From assembly GCF_001659605.2 (NCBI RefSeq), contig NW_025215482.1, forward strand, positions 946,135 to 1,010,134: a stretch of 64,000 nt of DNA. The letters are read 5' to 3'. The notes under the pieces were generated by a model, which saw only the letters and a list, made by a program, of their open reading frames with translations, made no database searches and was not told the origin of the DNA. Below are positions 35,820 through 46,200 of this stretch, one piece after another. The DNA comes from Manihot esculenta. Lineage: Eukaryota; Streptophyta; Magnoliopsida; Malpighiales; Euphorbiaceae. The translations under genes and the position numbers were made by a program. The first letter of the stretch is position 1. Each line of letters starts with the position of its first letter.

Positions 35820-38219
35820 GGTAACAGCCCGGAAACCGGTACCCTCTTTGTAACGGCCCAAACTGCTCGGCACTAGGATCCAGATCGGCTTAAGGCCGCC
35901 GGGACCCGTAGTAAGCCTGCTATGAACTCTGTGTACCTGTTAAAATCCCATACATGATCCGACTGGACTATTACTTTTTAAAACTTGTCTTTAAAACTAC
36001 CAGACTTAACCTTTAAAACACTGTCCTATAGGTCCAACCATATGAACCAAATGCTCAGATATACTAATCTGAACTAGCCCTCTGGCTATCTATAATACAC
36101 CAGTGATGCTTTACCAAGTAACCTCCATACCCTATGCGCTCTGCAGCATAGAACCCACTCTGTAAGGGTCAGCATATCATAAGTTAACTTGGTTACCATA
36201 GAGTCACAGGAATCAAACCTGGTCTTCTCTAGTGGTCTACTCTGTGGATCACAGGAATCAAACCTGGTCTTTCCTATTGCACTGGTCTTGGGTCAAAGGA
36301 AGTAATCCCTGTCTTCCCTCACAGTTATAATTCACTGGGTTTTCGAAACACAACATGTTATTAAGCCTGGTTTGACTCATTGCTCATCATTAAACTGAAA
36401 ACAGGATACATGCATAGACAAGGGATTAAACATACTATAGACAATAGGCAAAAGCACATTCTAATACATTTATACCTTAACTGACTAACTATTACATCAC
36501 TTACATATATCCTTTTACATACATCATGTCCACACTATGCTATACACAAACATACTGAAGCCAACACTCTGATGCTTCTGACTTCCCAGCTAACCCTGTA
36601 CCTGCAAAACTGGGATTAAGGGAAAGGGATGAGCTTCTAAAGCCCAGTGAGTAGAAACATTGAAAACAGTTCATTCATACGCACTATATATGAAAATGCA
36701 TCACAACACAAGCATCTCAATATATCTTGGATTAGACATGACCCCAAAACTCCCTCGACGGGCTATTGAAGTCGCCTTGGTCCAATCCCCACTAAGGTAG
36801 ACATGACCCCAAAAATACCCTCTGTCAACACTGGCCCCCCAAAGGAGCTACACAGGGCATTCCAACAAGTAATTGCCCAACTGACCTGACACAATGACAG
36901 GAGCCGAAGCTTAGGCTATTGGAGTCGCCTGGGTCCACCTAATCTCTGATCACATAATATGCAATGCTTCACATTCGTGATTCTAATGCAATCACCCTAA
37001 TACATATCATAGCATTCATGATGCATGAACTATGCTAAAGCATTATGTTTCTTTAATAAAAGATTAAGTTTAGTTCTACTCACCTCTAGCCAATGCTTGG
37101 CTAACCCTGGGCTAACTCTGCAAACTCTGAAGCAACACTCACTGCTGCTCTCTCTGGTTCCTCTGTTCTGTGCCTACACAGATGGACTCAAGTGAGGGAC
37201 CAACATACTCTAACATACCTCTAAACATCTCCCCTTAAGACCCCTTAAAACACCTCAAAACATGCATGCAAAACAAGCAAAGGAAAGCTGGACAGGGCAC
37301 CTTCGGCAGCACCTTCGGCGGCCGAATGTTTCCTCCAGAGACGAAAGTCAGGCATGTTCGGCGGCCTAACTTGGACTTTCGGGGGCCGAACCTGGGTTCA
37401 TCCAGAACTCAGTTTCGTGCACAAGAACGCCTGCCATCCGAACTTCAACCCTCCAAACATGCATCCAACCTCTCCAAACATACTCTAAACACTTAATCAT
37501 GCATATAGGAGTCTTAAACACATTAAAACTCCAACAAATAACACACAACAACCACAAACAAAGCATAGGATCCATACACCCTAATATGCACAACTCATGC
37601 ATACACATGCACAACTCCCCTTTCCCCTCATCAAACTCATTTAAAACATAATTAAAACCAAGGATTCACACTTACCTATTGAAGAACAAAGGCTGGCGTG
37701 ACTCCTAACTTGAAGAGATGGAGATTCAAGCTTCACAAGCTCCTAAACTCCACAACTTCTCAAAACTCCCTTTAACTCACTTAAAACCTACTTTTCTTTG
37801 AAAGATTTGATGTAAAACTATGGAAGATCATTGAGAGAAAGCATGAGCAAGTTCCTGAACCAAAGGAGAGCCTAAGCACCTCCTTAGTCGGCCAAAAGCA
37901 CCTTTAAAAGTGCACCACCGCTTCACGTTGGGTGGCCAAAGCTCCATGCAACACCTCACCACTTTAGGGGGCCGAACCTTAAGTTTAGGGGGCCGAACGT
38001 GGGGTACTTTCGGCAGCCGAACTTTAACTTTAGGGGGCCGAAAGTGGGAAAATCTTCCTTAGCCTTTTCTCTTAAAAACTCATTTCCTTTTCAACTCAAA
38101 AACTTAAAACATATCAAAACATTTTAGAAAACCTTCACTCTACCCTTCAGGGAAACTCTGACATTCAAAATTCCACCGGACGGTAGGAACTCCGATGTCT
38201 GAACTAGCCGGGTATTACA
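35820..38219 (-). repeat. 3' LTR of second element
   Basis: This is a 2.4-kb copy of 40805-43205. Differences seen by eye are GGGATTAAAC versus GGGATAAAC, one fewer t at about 36505, one fewer c at about 36840, and substitutions near 36657, 36714 and 38091. The first base is g where the other LTR has t, at the contig edge. It contains two TTCGG/CCGAA palindrome clusters (37308-37395 and 37970-38045), a TATA-like CTTTTAAAGG (37911-37920), and internal direct repeats: ACAGGAATCAAACCTGGTCT twice at about 36205-36275, and GGCTATTGRAGTCGCC twice at about 36765 and 36917. Confidence 0.93.
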
Positions 38220-38232
38220 ATCTTCCCCCCTT
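38220..38232 (-). promoter_or_regulatory. polypurine tract of second element
   Basis: AAGGGGGGAAGAT on the minus strand abuts the 3' LTR. Just upstream in element orientation is the perfect stem-loop AACATTCG-TCCT-CGAATGTT (38237-38256). Confidence 0.88.
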
Positions 38233-38236
38233 ACAA

Positions 38237-38256
38237 AACATTCGTCCTCGAATGTT
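38237..38256 (-). promoter_or_regulatory. stem-loop upstream of PPT, second element
   Basis: This is a perfect 8-bp inverted repeat with a 4-nt loop. Stem sequence is shared with 27936-27953 but the loop is different, which suggests pairing rather than primary sequence alone is kept. Confidence 0.55.
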
Positions 38257-39586
38257 AAAAACAAACAGATAAGCAAGTAAAGCCTATCACTTCTCTCTAA
38301 AGAGAGAATCTATACCTCTATTCTCCTGATCTGAGTTTATACTCATAACCTTTTTCTGAACTCCACAGCTTTCGCTGCGCTACTCTGATCCTTATTCTTC
38401 TTTTCTTTCTCTTAACTAAACTAATCTCTTTGTGAAAACTCTCACTTTTAATTCTTAACAGATACAAATCTGTAATGATACCAATCCGTAATCACACTGG
38501 AATCACAACCAGTTTCCACTAACAGTTCCAATAGATCATCAATCTTTTCTACCAATCTGTATTACCAACCTTGTAATACTGATCCTTGCCCGCCTTTCTT
38601 CTTCTTTACTAAACTGACTTAATCTCTAACTCTCAACAGGTATTGCTCCAATCTGTACTCTGATCATACCAATCTGCAATCCAATCTTCTTTGATTAGAA
38701 CAGTTAGTAGATCAATCAATCCTATCTAGGAACACCTGTAATTGCTTAGTAGTGACCCTGTTAACTGTAAACAGTTATAACAAAATCTCAAGAGTCTATC
38801 CTTCGTTTTCCACAACAACACTGGAATCTTCCAGGGTGAGGTACTAAGTCAGATACACCCTTTATCCACTAAGCTCTCTTATACTTTTCTGACTCTTCTG
38901 AACTCTCTCTTTCTCTGCAGGTGCCATCCTGTAGGGTAGAAGGAAAGAAATGATTCTGCGGCCAGATATCATTCTCATTCCAACCTCTAATTCTCTAACA
39001 GATGGTAAACCTGACAGATCATCTGGGAAACATCTAGAACTCTCTCTCTAGTAAAGGGTACTGAGGCTGATTCCCTGTCCTGACAAACTTGCTCACAAGA
39101 GTTAGAACCCTCTGACAACTTTTCCTGTATAACGATGAGCCTGCGGGACTGATATCAACTTCTAGGCATCTATACTGTACTCTATTCCTCTATACTCTGT
39201 CCTTTTAAGGACTAACTATTGATCCATCCTGAGCTCTAAACTCTCCTACCTTGTCTCTGCGGACACAGGTAGTACTATGAGTAGCTAGCCAATCCGCCCT
39301 AGGTTGACATCATCAGTCACCCCTAGAACCATAAGGTCAGCTGGATCGCATCGCCTACTCTGTATAAACTCTGAACTAAACTGACTAACTCTGCATCAGA
39401 TGGATCATATTCAGGTCTACTGACCCTGAGAAAAACACTCTAAGCCCAGAAGTCATCAAATCCATTCTATCAATGGCTCATAAACAACAAGGAAAGTGAA
39501 ACACTGGGTCCAAAACAAACAGCATACACATCTGAACACTTCCAAGTGAACGCATCTGACGTCACCATGTATGATGTGTTTGCCTC
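38257..39586 (-). pseudogene. decayed pol remnant (protease and N-terminal RT) of second element
   Basis: There is no open frame, but collinear nucleotide homology to the first element is visible. TAGCTAGCCAATCC followed by CCATAAGGTCAGC (about 39280-39345) matches the protease region at about 32400-32465. GGTGAGGTACTAAGTCAGA and GGTGCCATCCTGTAGGG (about 38830-38940) match the N-terminal RT at about 31980-32075. RNase H and integrase homology is not seen, and the PPT follows. Many indels and a shift to C/T-rich composition suggest long decay before the last transposition. Confidence 0.75.
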
Positions 39587-39589
39587 CTA
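39587..39589 (-). other. gag/pol boundary TAG, conserved in second element
   Basis: The context is ACTCAG-TAG-GAGGC on the minus strand. The same stop in nearly the same context (ACTCAG-TAG-GAGGC) lies at 32707-32709 in the first element, despite strong divergence around it. It may be a regulated termination or readthrough site inherited by both, or a shared ancestral mutation. Confidence 0.5.
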
Positions 39590-39689
39590 CTGAGTCAGGG
39601 TGCAGATCCAAGCTAAAGCTAATGGAACTTCCCTCGGGAATTTACTGAAGAAAAGGCTCTCCCTTCTTCCTCAGCCTCACCACCATCTA

Positions 39690-40001
39690 ATCCCAGACTA
39701 ACTCTAGTCTCTTTATGAACTTACCTTCCTTTTCTTTTCCTCTTACTCTGACCCATCTTATCCTTCTACTTATTCATACTTACTGTTACTCTTTTTACTT
39801 CTTGTTCTATTTTCTGCCTTATTTACTCTTATTCTTCTTGAGAAATCAATTCTCACTATGCCTAGGTTTATGAAAACCTGAGATCCTAACATCTCATAAT
39901 AACTCTCTCTTTAACTCTTCTTTGAAATTCTATCTATTTATCTTTTACTTCGATTACAACAAAAGACATCCTATCAGAATCCTCAAAACACATCAGAACA
40001 T
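39690..40001 (-). other. purine-rich insert between gag ORF end and gag/pol junction
   Basis: About 310 bp, A/G-rich on the minus strand, have no visible counterpart in the first element, whose zinc-knuckle and boundary regions are only about 200 bp apart. The preceding codons read GTGCCAG/GTATGTTC, a donor-like sequence at about 40024. An intron is possible but plant introns are usually U-rich, so I do not call one. Confidence 0.35.
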
Positions 40002-40541
40002 TCATAACAAAATGAACATACCTGGCACTACTGGGTCTGATGTGGCTGCCTCCTGTTGAACAACTCTACTTAAAAATGTCCGCTGAGACTGAGCTATCCA
40101 AGGTGCAGTACGACACTCACGAACTACATGTCCCTCCTGACCACACCTAAAACATGCTGTTGTCCCTGCAAGACAAACTCCCTTATGCAGCCTTCCACAC
40201 CTCTCACATCTAAAGCTATCCCTATTAGAACTCGAACCCAACCCTGACTTTAACTTATTCCAAAACTCCCTCTTCTTTGACCCTTTAAGGCCTCTGACTT
40301 TCTTTTTCCCCCTTTTAGCAGCTGTACTCAAAATAGAGGGGTCAACTTCTCCTGAACTAGAGATCCTGGCATCCTTATTCTGGGTATCATCTACAGACTC
40401 TTCGTCCATATTCACTTGCACTCCTATATCCTTTCTTTGCACATCTAATTCTATCTCTCTCCTTACATCCATTCTTTCCCTGTTTTCCTCAAAAGATCCT
40501 TCAGATGGGTCTGATTCCACAGAATAACTAGCTCCACTCAT
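40002..40541 (-). CDS. shortened gag-like protein with zinc knuckles
   Basis: This intact open frame encodes 179 aa from the Met at 40541 (MSGASYSVES); it can be read 12 codons further upstream to 40577. It has an acidic N-terminal segment, a basic linker (AAKRGKKKVRG), FWNKLKSGLG, then CERCGRLHKGVC and a CCHC knuckle, CFRCGQEGHVVREC. The linker and knuckles match the first element's gag C-terminus, but the central Retrotrans_gag assembly domain is absent, so N-terminus and nucleic-acid-binding C-terminus have been joined by internal deletion. The downstream Met is preferred because it follows a splice-acceptor-like TTATTCAG by 10 nt and resembles a gag start. It could bind RNA but is unlikely to form particles alone. 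Confidence 0.7.
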   Translation of the reverse strand: MSGASYSVESDPSEGSFEENRERMDVRREIELDVQRKDIGVQVNMDEESVDDTQNKDARISSSGEVDPSILSTAAKRGKKKVRGLKGSKKREFWNKLKSGLGSSSNRDSFRCERCGRLHKGVCLAGTTACFRCGQEGHVVRECRTAPWIAQSQRTFLSRVVQQEAATSDPVVPGMFILL

Positions 40542-40551
40542 CCTAGTTCTC

Positions 40552-42661
40552 CTGAATAACAACACATCAAGAAACAAACATTAGCACACATGTTCATATG
40601 AAAACACATGAATTTACAATATATACATGCATTACATAGCATAACATTAATAAGCATGAGTATTCCACATCAGCATGCAAAACAACTTCCTATCTTAGTG
40701 GACATGATTTTACTTATTGTGTTTTGCCTTACTATGACCTCTAGACCAACCTCTTTCCGATGTAAAACATCGTACTAATGAGGAACCTCTGCTCTGATAC
40801 CAACTGTAACAGCCCGGAAACCGGTACCCTCTTTGTAACGGCCCAAACTGCTCGGCACTAGGATCCAGATCGGCTTAAGGCCGCCGGGACCCGTAGTAAG
40901 CCTGCTATGAACTCTGTGTACCTGTTAAAATCCCATACATGATCCGACTGGACTATTACTTTTTAAAACTTGTCTTTAAAACTACCAGACTTAACCTTTA
41001 AAACACTGTCCTATAGGTCCAACCATATGAACCAAATGCTCAGATATACTAATCTGAACTAGCCCTCTGGCTATCTATAATACACCAGTGATGCTTTACC
41101 AAGTAACCTCCATACCCTATGCGCTCTGCAGCATAGAACCCACTCTGTAAGGGTCAGCATATCATAAGTTAACTTGGTTACCATAGAGTCACAGGAATCA
41201 AACCTGGTCTTCTCTAGTGGTCTACTCTGTGGATCACAGGAATCAAACCTGGTCTTTCCTATTGCACTGGTCTTGGGTCAAAGGAAGTAATCCCTGTCTT
41301 CCCTCACAGTTATAATTCACTGGGTTTTCGAAACACAACATGTTATTAAGCCTGGTTTGACTCATTGCTCATCATTAAACTGAAAACAGGATACATGCAT
41401 AGACAAGGGATAAACATACTATAGACAATAGGCAAAAGCACATTCTAATACATTTATACCTTAACTGACTAACTATTACATCACTTTACATATATCCTTT
41501 TACATACATCATGTCCACACTATGCTATACACAAACATACTGAAGCCAACACTCTGATGCTTCTGACTTCCCAGCTAACCCTGTACCTGCAAAACTGGGA
41601 TTAAGGGAAAGGGATGAGCTTCTAAAGCCCAGTGAGTAGAAACACTGAAAACAGTTCATTCATACGCACTATATATGAAAATGCATCACAACACAAACAT
41701 CTCAATATATCTTGGATTAGACATGACCCCAAAACTCCCTCGACGGGCTATTGAAGTCGCCTTGGTCCAATCCCCACTAAGGTAGACATGACCCCAAAAA
41801 TACCCTCTGTCAACACTGGCCCCCCCAAAGGAGCTACACAGGGCATTCCAACAAGTAATTGCCCAACTGACCTGACACAATGACAGGAGCCGAAGCTTAG
41901 GCTATTGGAGTCGCCTGGGTCCACCTAATCTCTGATCACATAATATGCAATGCTTCACATTCGTGATTCTAATGCAATCACCCTAATACATATCATAGCA
42001 TTCATGATGCATGAACTATGCTAAAGCATTATGTTTCTTTAATAAAAGATTAAGTTTAGTTCTACTCACCTCTAGCCAATGCTTGGCTAACCCTGGGCTA
42101 ACTCTGCAAACTCTGAAGCAACACTCACTGCTGCTCTCTCTGGTTCCTCTGTTCTGTGCCTACACAGATGGACTCAAGTGAGGGACCAACATACTCTAAC
42201 ATACCTCTAAACATCTCCCCTTAAGACCCCTTAAAACACCTCAAAACATGCATGCAAAACAAGCAAAGGAAAGCTGGACAGGGCACCTTCGGCAGCACCT
42301 TCGGCGGCCGAATGTTTCCTCCAGAGACGAAAGTCAGGCATGTTCGGCGGCCTAACTTGGACTTTCGGGGGCCGAACCTGGGTTCATCCAGAACTCAGTT
42401 TCGTGCACAAGAACGCCTGCCATCCGAACTTCAACCCTCCAAACATGCATCCAACCTCTCCAAACATACTCTAAACACTTAATCATGCATATAGGAGTCT
42501 TAAACACATTAAAACTCCAACAAATAACACACAACAACCACAAACAAAGCATAGGATCCATACACCCTAATATGCACAACTCATGCATACACATGCACAA
42601 CTCCCCTTTCCCCTCATCAAACTCATTTAAAACATAATTAAAACCAAGGATTCACACTTAC
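40552..42661 (-). other. possible leader intron of second element
   Basis: Read on the minus strand, AATAG/GTAAGTG (donor G at 42661) lies in the 5' LTR about 230 nt downstream of the TATA-like site. A pyrimidine-rich GTTTGTTTCTTGATG followed by TTATTCAG/GAG (acceptor G at 40552) lies 10 nt before the gag ATG, with TGCTAATG as a candidate branch point. Removal would delete about 2.1 kb of LTR and the PBS. The donor is conserved in the first element's LTR (AAGAG/GTAAGAG, donor G at 28580). This is inferred from sequence only. Confidence 0.4.
40791..40802 (-). promoter_or_regulatory. primer binding site, initiator tRNA-Met
   Basis: TGGTATCAGAGC on the minus strand lies two bases inside the 5' LTR end. 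It is the standard plant LTR-retrotransposon PBS complementary to the 3' end of initiator tRNA-Met. It fixes the element orientation as minus. Confidence 0.95.
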
Positions 42662-43205
42662 CTATTGAAGAACAAAGGCTGGCGTGACTCCTAACTTGAA
42701 GAGATGGAGATTCAAGCTTCACAAGCTCCTAAACTCCACAACTTCTCAAAACTCCCTTTAACTCACTTAAAACCTACTTTTCTTTGAAAGATTTGATGTA
42801 AAACTATGGAAGATCATTGAGAGAAAGCATGAGCAAGTTCCTGAACCAAAGGAGAGCCTAAGCACCTCCTTAGTCGGCCAAAAGCACCTTTAAAAGTGCA
42901 CCACCGCTTCACGTTGGGTGGCCAAAGCTCCATGCAACACCTCACCACTTTAGGGGGCCGAACCTTAAGTTTAGGGGGCCGAACGTGGGGTACTTTCGGC
43001 AGCCGAACTTTAACTTTAGGGGGCCGAAAGTGGGAAAATCTTCCTTAGCCTTTTCTCTTAAAAACTCATTTCCTTTTCAAATCAAAAACTTAAAACATAT
43101 CAAAACATTTTAGAAAACCTTCACTCTACCCTTCAGGGAAACTCTGACATTCAAAATTCCACCGGACGGTAGGAACTCCGATGTCTGAACTAGCCGGGTA
43201 TTACA
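40805..43205 (-). repeat. 5' LTR of second element (2401 bp)
   Basis: Boundaries are TGTAACAGCCC (40805) and GGGTATTACA (43205), with perfect TG/CA ends in element orientation. It is nearly identical to 35820-38219. U3 at the high-coordinate end carries TTCGGCCCCC-type motifs, and a TATA-like CTTTTAAAGG is at 42887-42896. The LTR is long and has no supportable coding region; short open frames in it are not conserved features. Confidence 0.95.
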
Positions 43206-46200
43206 GGATGTAACATGGGTGATAGACTTGGCAGTGTTTGGGATGGAAGCTATAAGGCCGAAATCGGGCACCGGATGTAACATGGGTGATAGACTTGGCA
43301 GTGTTTTGGATGGAAGCTATTAGGACGAAATCGGGCACCGGATGTAACATGGGTGATAGACTTGGCAATTTTTGGGATGGAAGCTATTAGGACGAAATCG
43401 GGAACCGGATGTAACATGGGTGATAGACTTGGAAGTATTTGGGATGGAAGCTATTAGGCCGAAATCGGGCACCGGATGTAAAATGGGTGATAGACTTGGC
43501 AGTGTTTGGGATGGAAGCTATTAGGCAGAAATCGGGCACCGGATGTAACATGGGTGATAGACTTGGCAGTGTTTGGGATGGAAGCTATTAGGCCGAAATC
43601 GGGCACCGGATGTAACATGGGTCATAGACTTGGAAGTTTTTGGGATGGAAGCTATTAGGACGAAATCGGGCACAGGATGTAACATGGGTGATAGACTTGG
43701 CAGTGTTTGGGATGGAAGCTATTAGGCCGAAATCGGGCACCGGATGTAACATGGGTCATAGACTTGGAAGTTTTTGGGATGGAAGCTATTAGGCCGAAAT
43801 CGGGCACCGGATGTAACATGGGTGATAGACTTGGTAGTTTTTGGGATGGAAGCTATTAGGCCGAAATCGGGCACCGGATGTAACATGGGTGATAGACTTG
43901 GCAGTTTTTGGATGGAAGCTATTAGGCCGAAATCGGGCACCGGTGGTAACATGGGTGATAGGCTTGGGCGTTTTTGGGATGGAAGCTATTAGGCGGAAAT
44001 TGAGCACCGGATGTAACATGGGGGATAGGCTTGGCAGTTTTTGGGATGGAAGCTATTAGGCCGAAATCGGGCACCGGATGTAACATGGGTGATAGACATG
44101 GCAGTTTTTGGGATGGAAGCTATTAGGCCGAAATCGGGCACCGGATGTAACGTGGGTGATAGACTTGGAAGTTTTTGGGATGGAAGCTATTAGGCCGAAA
44201 TCGGGCACCGGATGTAACATGGGTGATAGACTTGGCAGTGTTTGGGATGGAAGCTATTAGGACGAAATCGGGCACCGGATGTAACATGGGTGATAGACTT
44301 GGCAGTTTTTGGGATGGAAGCTATTAGGCCGAAATCGGGCACCGGATGTAACATGGGTGATAGACTTGGAAGTTTTTGGGATGGAAGCTATTAGGCCGAA
44401 ATCGGGCACCGGATGTAACATGGGTGATAGACTTGGCAGTGTTTGGGATGGAAGCTATTAGGCCGAAATCGGGCACCGGATGTAACATGGGTGATAGACT
44501 TGGCAGTGTTTTGGATGGAAGCTATTAGGCCGAAATCGGGCACCGGATGTAACATGGGTGATAGACTTGGCAGTGTTTTGGGATGGAAGCTATTAGGCCG
44601 AAATCGGGCACCGGATGTAACATGGGTGATAGACTTGGAAGTTTTTGGGATGGAAGCTATTAGGCCGAAATCGGGCACCGGATGTAACATGGGTGATAGA
44701 CTTGGCAGTTTTTGGGATGGAAGCTATTAGGCCGAAATCGGGCACCGGATGTAACATGGGTGATAGACTTGGCAGTTTTTGGGATGGAAGCTATTAGGCC
44801 GAAATCGGGCACCGGATGTAACATGGGTGATAGACTTGGCAGTTTTTGGGATGGAAGCTATTAGGCCGAAATCGGGCACCGGATGTAACATGGGTGATAG
44901 ACTTGGCAGTTTTGGGATGGAAGCTATTAGGCCGAAATCGGGCACCGGATGTAACATGGGTGATAGACTTGGCAGTTTTTGGGATGGAAGCTATTAGGCC
45001 GAAATCGGGCACCGGATGTAACATGGGTGATAGACTTGGCAGTTTTTGGGATGGAAGCTATTAGGCCGAAATCGGGCACCGGATGTAACATGGGTGATAG
45101 ACTTGGCAGTTTTTGGGATGGAAGCTATTAGGCCGAAATCGGGCACCGGATGTAACATGGGTGATAGACTTGGCAGTGTTTGGGATGGAAGCTATTAGGC
45201 CGAAATCGGGCACCGGATGTAACATGGGTGATAGACTTGGCAGTGTTTGGGATGGAAGCTATTAGGCCGAAATCGGGCACCGGATGTAACATGGGTGATA
45301 GACTTGGCAGTGTTTGGGATGGAAGCTATTAGGCCGAAATCGGGCACCGGATGTAACATGGGTGATAGACTTGGCAGTGTTTGGGATGGAAGCTATTAGG
45401 CCGAAATCGGGCACCGGATGTAACATGGGTGATAGACTTGGCAGTTTTTGGGATGGAAGCTATTAGGCCGAAATCGGGCACCGGATGTAACATGGGTGAT
45501 AGACTTGGCAGTTTTTGGGATGGAAGCTATTAGGCCGAAATCGGGCACCGGATGTAACATGGGTGATAGACTTGGCAGTTTTGGGATGGAAGCTATTAGG
45601 CCGAAATCGGGCACCGGATGTAACATGGGTGATAGACTTGGCAGTTTTGGGATGGAAGCTATTAGGCCGAAATCGGGCACCGGATGTAACATGGGTGATA
45701 GACTTGGCAGTTTTTGGGATGGAAGCTATTAGGCCGAAATCGGGCACCGGATGTAACATGGGTGATAGACTTGGCAGTTTTTGGGATGGAAGCTATTAGG
45801 CCGAAATCGGGCACCGGATGTAACATGGGTGATAGACTTGGCAGTTTTTGGGATGGAAGCTATTAGGCCGAAATCGGGCACCGGATGTAACATGGGTGAT
45901 AGACTTGGAAGTTTTTGGGATGGAAGCTATTAGGCCGAAATCGGGCACCGGATGTAACATGGGTGATAGACTTGGCAGTTTTTGGGATGGAAGCTATTAG
46001 GCCGAAATCGGGCACCGGATGTAACATGGGTGATAGACTTGGCAGTTTTTGGGATGGAAGCTATTAGGCCGAAATCGGGCACCGGATGTAACATGGGTGA
46101 TAGACTTGGCAGTGTTTGGGATGGAAGCTATTAGGCCGAAATCGGGCACCGGATGTAACATGGGTGATAGACTTGGCAGTTTTTGGGATGGAAGCTATTA

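Larger units (their letters stand above)
35820..43205 (-). mobile_element. non-autonomous Ty3/gypsy LTR retrotransposon, 7.4 kb
   Basis: On the minus strand the order is 5' LTR (40805-43205), PBS, short gag, decayed pol remnants, PPT (38220-38232) and 3' LTR (35820-38219). LTR ends are TG...CA. The 2.4-kb LTRs differ by only a few bases, so insertion is recent. The 2585-bp interior lacks RNase H, integrase and most of RT, so movement needed enzymes supplied in trans. The LTR start, PPT and gag zinc knuckles are homologous to the chromovirus at 28518-33829, making it a relative or derivative. It sits in the satellite: GGATGTAACATGG follows directly at 43206. The other flank is in the gap, so a target-site duplication cannot be confirmed. 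Confidence 0.92.

Noticed and set aside
37266..37614. Open frames inside the 2.4-kb LTR, repeated at 42252-42600
   Set aside because: They are duplicated only because the LTR is duplicated. They overlap each other on opposite strands and show no recognisable domain.
39690..40024. Intron between gag and pol in the second element
   Set aside because: A GTATGT donor-like site exists, but the segment is purine-rich on the sense strand and no strong acceptor was seen. It is kept only as an unexplained insert.
41686..41880. 64-aa frame in the 5' LTR
   Set aside because: A 1-bp indel difference in the other LTR breaks it, and there is no domain or coding signature.
35820..43205. Envelope-like gene in the second element
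   Set aside because: The interior after the RT remnant goes directly to the PPT, with no open frame or membrane segments.
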